From an uncultured Collinsella sp. (GTDB lineage: Bacteria; Actinomycetota; Coriobacteriia; Coriobacteriales; Coriobacteriaceae), in assembly GCA_959599635.1 (NCBI GenBank), contig CAUGJN010000110.1, positions 1 to 6,443 of the forward strand: a stretch of 6,443 bases of DNA, read 5' to 3'. The notes beneath the pieces were generated by a model that was not told the DNA's origin, did not search any database, and saw nothing but the letters and a program-made list of their open reading frames with translations. Made by a program: the position numbers and the translations under genes. Positions 5,657 through 6,443 of the stretch are shown piece after piece; position 1 is the first letter of the stretch; each line of letters starts with the position of its first letter.

Positions 5657-5698
5657 ATATACCCCTTTGCAGCCCGGACGGGCGGCCGAGGGGTATAT
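5657..5698. repeat. Nested inverted repeat between purA and purD
   Basis: ATATACCCCT (5657-5666) and AGGGGTATAT (5689-5698) are perfect 10-bp complements. Inside, GCCC (5672-5675) and GGGC (5680-5683) form a second stem, leaving matching 5-base gaps on each side. Only a short TTTGCTT follows, so it is at best a weak purA terminator. The right arm contains TATATT (5694-5699), a possible -10 box for purD, but without a good -35 at normal spacing. It may be an operator, a terminator, or a leader structure of purD. Confidence 0.6.
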
Positions 5699-5752
5699 TT
5701 GCTTGCAAAGGGCTCGCGCGGAGCGGGCCATTCATCCATAGAGGAGGCACCC

Positions 5753-6443
5753 TTGAAGGCGGACACTCAAACCATCGACATCCTGTTGTTGGGCAGCGGC
5801 GGCCGTGAGCATGCTTTGGCAGCTAAGCTCGCAGCATCACCGCGCGCCGGCAAGCTCTACATCGCGCCGGGCAACGGCGGCACCGCGAGCTGTGGCGAGA
5901 ACGTCGTTCTCGACGATTGCGATCCTGCGGCCGTGGCGGCGTTTGCGCAGAGCCACGGATGTGGACTCGTGGTAATTGGCCCCGAGGCTCCGCTCGTGGC
6001 GGGCGTGGCCGACGCCGTGCGCGCGGCGGGTATTCCCTGCTTTGGCCCGGGTGCCGAGGGTGCCCAGATGGAGGGTTCCAAGCTGTTCTCCAAGCAGCTC
6101 ATGGAGCGTGCGGGCATTCCGACGGCAGCCTATGGTTCGTTTACCGACGAGGCTTCGGCTCTCGCCTACGTGCGCGAGCAGGGCGCTCCGCTGGTCGTGA
6201 AGGCCGACGGCCTTGCCGCGGGCAAGGGCGTTATCGTGGCGACCGAACTTGAGCAGGCCGAGGAGGCCGTGCGCGAGTGCTTTGGCGGCACCTTTGGCGA
6301 TGCCGGCAACACCGTGGTTATCGAGGAGATGCTCGTTGGTCCCGAGTGCTCACTGCTCGCCTTTACCGACGGCAAGACCGTGCGCCCCATGGCCACCTCG
6401 CAGGACCACAAGCGCGCCCTCGAGGGCGACAAGGGCCCCAACA
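5753..6443 (+). CDS. purD: Phosphoribosylamine-glycine ligase (GAR synthetase), 5' part
   Basis: PurD ligates glycine to phosphoribosylamine using ATP, the second step of de novo purine synthesis. The frame is open from a TTG at 5753 to the right edge, giving 230 codons of a family usually about 420-430 residues long, so roughly half is visible. The N-terminal domain begins with DILLLGSGGREHALA (9-23), followed by the conserved APGNGGTA segment and the IGPEAPLVAG loop. The ATP-grasp domain starts in view with VVKADGLAAGKGV at 148-160, and the end of the window reads DKGPN, which normally precedes TGGMGA. The TTG start is chosen because GAGGAGG (5741-5747) lies 5 bases upstream and no ATG or GTG occurs in frame between that site and the conserved N-terminus. 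The gene is cut by the window, not broken. Confidence 0.96.
   Translation, partial: MKADTQTIDILLLGSGGREHALAAKLAASPRAGKLYIAPGNGGTASCGENVVLDDCDPAAVAAFAQSHGCGLVVIGPEAPLVAGVADAVRAAGIPCFGPGAEGAQMEGSKLFSKQLMERAGIPTAAYGSFTDEASALAYVREQGAPLVVKADGLAAGKGVIVATELEQAEEAVRECFGGTFGDAGNTVVIEEMLVGPECSLLAFTDGKTVRPMATSQDHKRALEGDKGPN

Noticed and set aside
5635..5752. Purine riboswitch upstream of purD
   Set aside because: The conserved three-way-junction elements of the purine riboswitch are not seen; only a simple nested inverted repeat is present.

Overview
The window looks like core chromosome from a moderately high-GC Gram-positive. It most likely comes from an actinobacterium of the Coriobacteriia (Collinsella-like); this is inferred from the gene order, the codon preference for C/G at third positions, and the cysteine-containing (C+) form of ribosomal protein S18. 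No organism-specific marker such as 16S rRNA is present, so the placement is tentative.

Layout. Positions 1-160 hold an unassigned stretch of three closely spaced hairpins. It ends in a short copy of a tRNA 3' end that is inverted relative to the nearby tRNA. Positions 172-490 carry two minus-strand serine tRNA genes, Ser(CGA) and Ser(GGA), each followed by a hairpin/T-tract terminator, with a recognisable promoter upstream of the GGA gene. Positions 446-949 are a ~500 bp gene-free spacer with a divergent promoter arrangement, several short palindromes and two DnaA-box-like 9-mers. A plus-strand operon rpsF-ssb-rpsR-rplI (S6, SSB, S18, L9) follows at 950-2638 and is closed by a strong terminator. 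dnaB (2863-4254), purA (4348-5634) and the first ~230 codons of purD (5753 to the right edge) continue on the same strand, each with its own apparent ribosome-binding site. dnaB and purA also have candidate promoters.

How the genes work together. rpsF, rpsR and rplI supply ribosomal proteins; S6 and S18 bind each other on the 30S platform. ssb and dnaB supply single-strand DNA binding and the replicative helicase, so the cluster links translation and replication in the order conserved in many Firmicutes and Actinobacteria. purA and purD are purine biosynthesis enzymes acting at the IMP-to-AMP branch and at the second step of the de novo pathway.

I see no phage, transposase, CRISPR, toxin-antitoxin or defence gene, and no evidence of a new multi-gene system. 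The points worth a second look are regulatory or structural: the left-edge hairpin cluster with its tRNA-like end, the rpsF leader hairpin, the UUCG-capped hairpin between ssb and rpsR, the Ala/Glu-rich tail on L9, and the nested inverted repeat between purA and purD.
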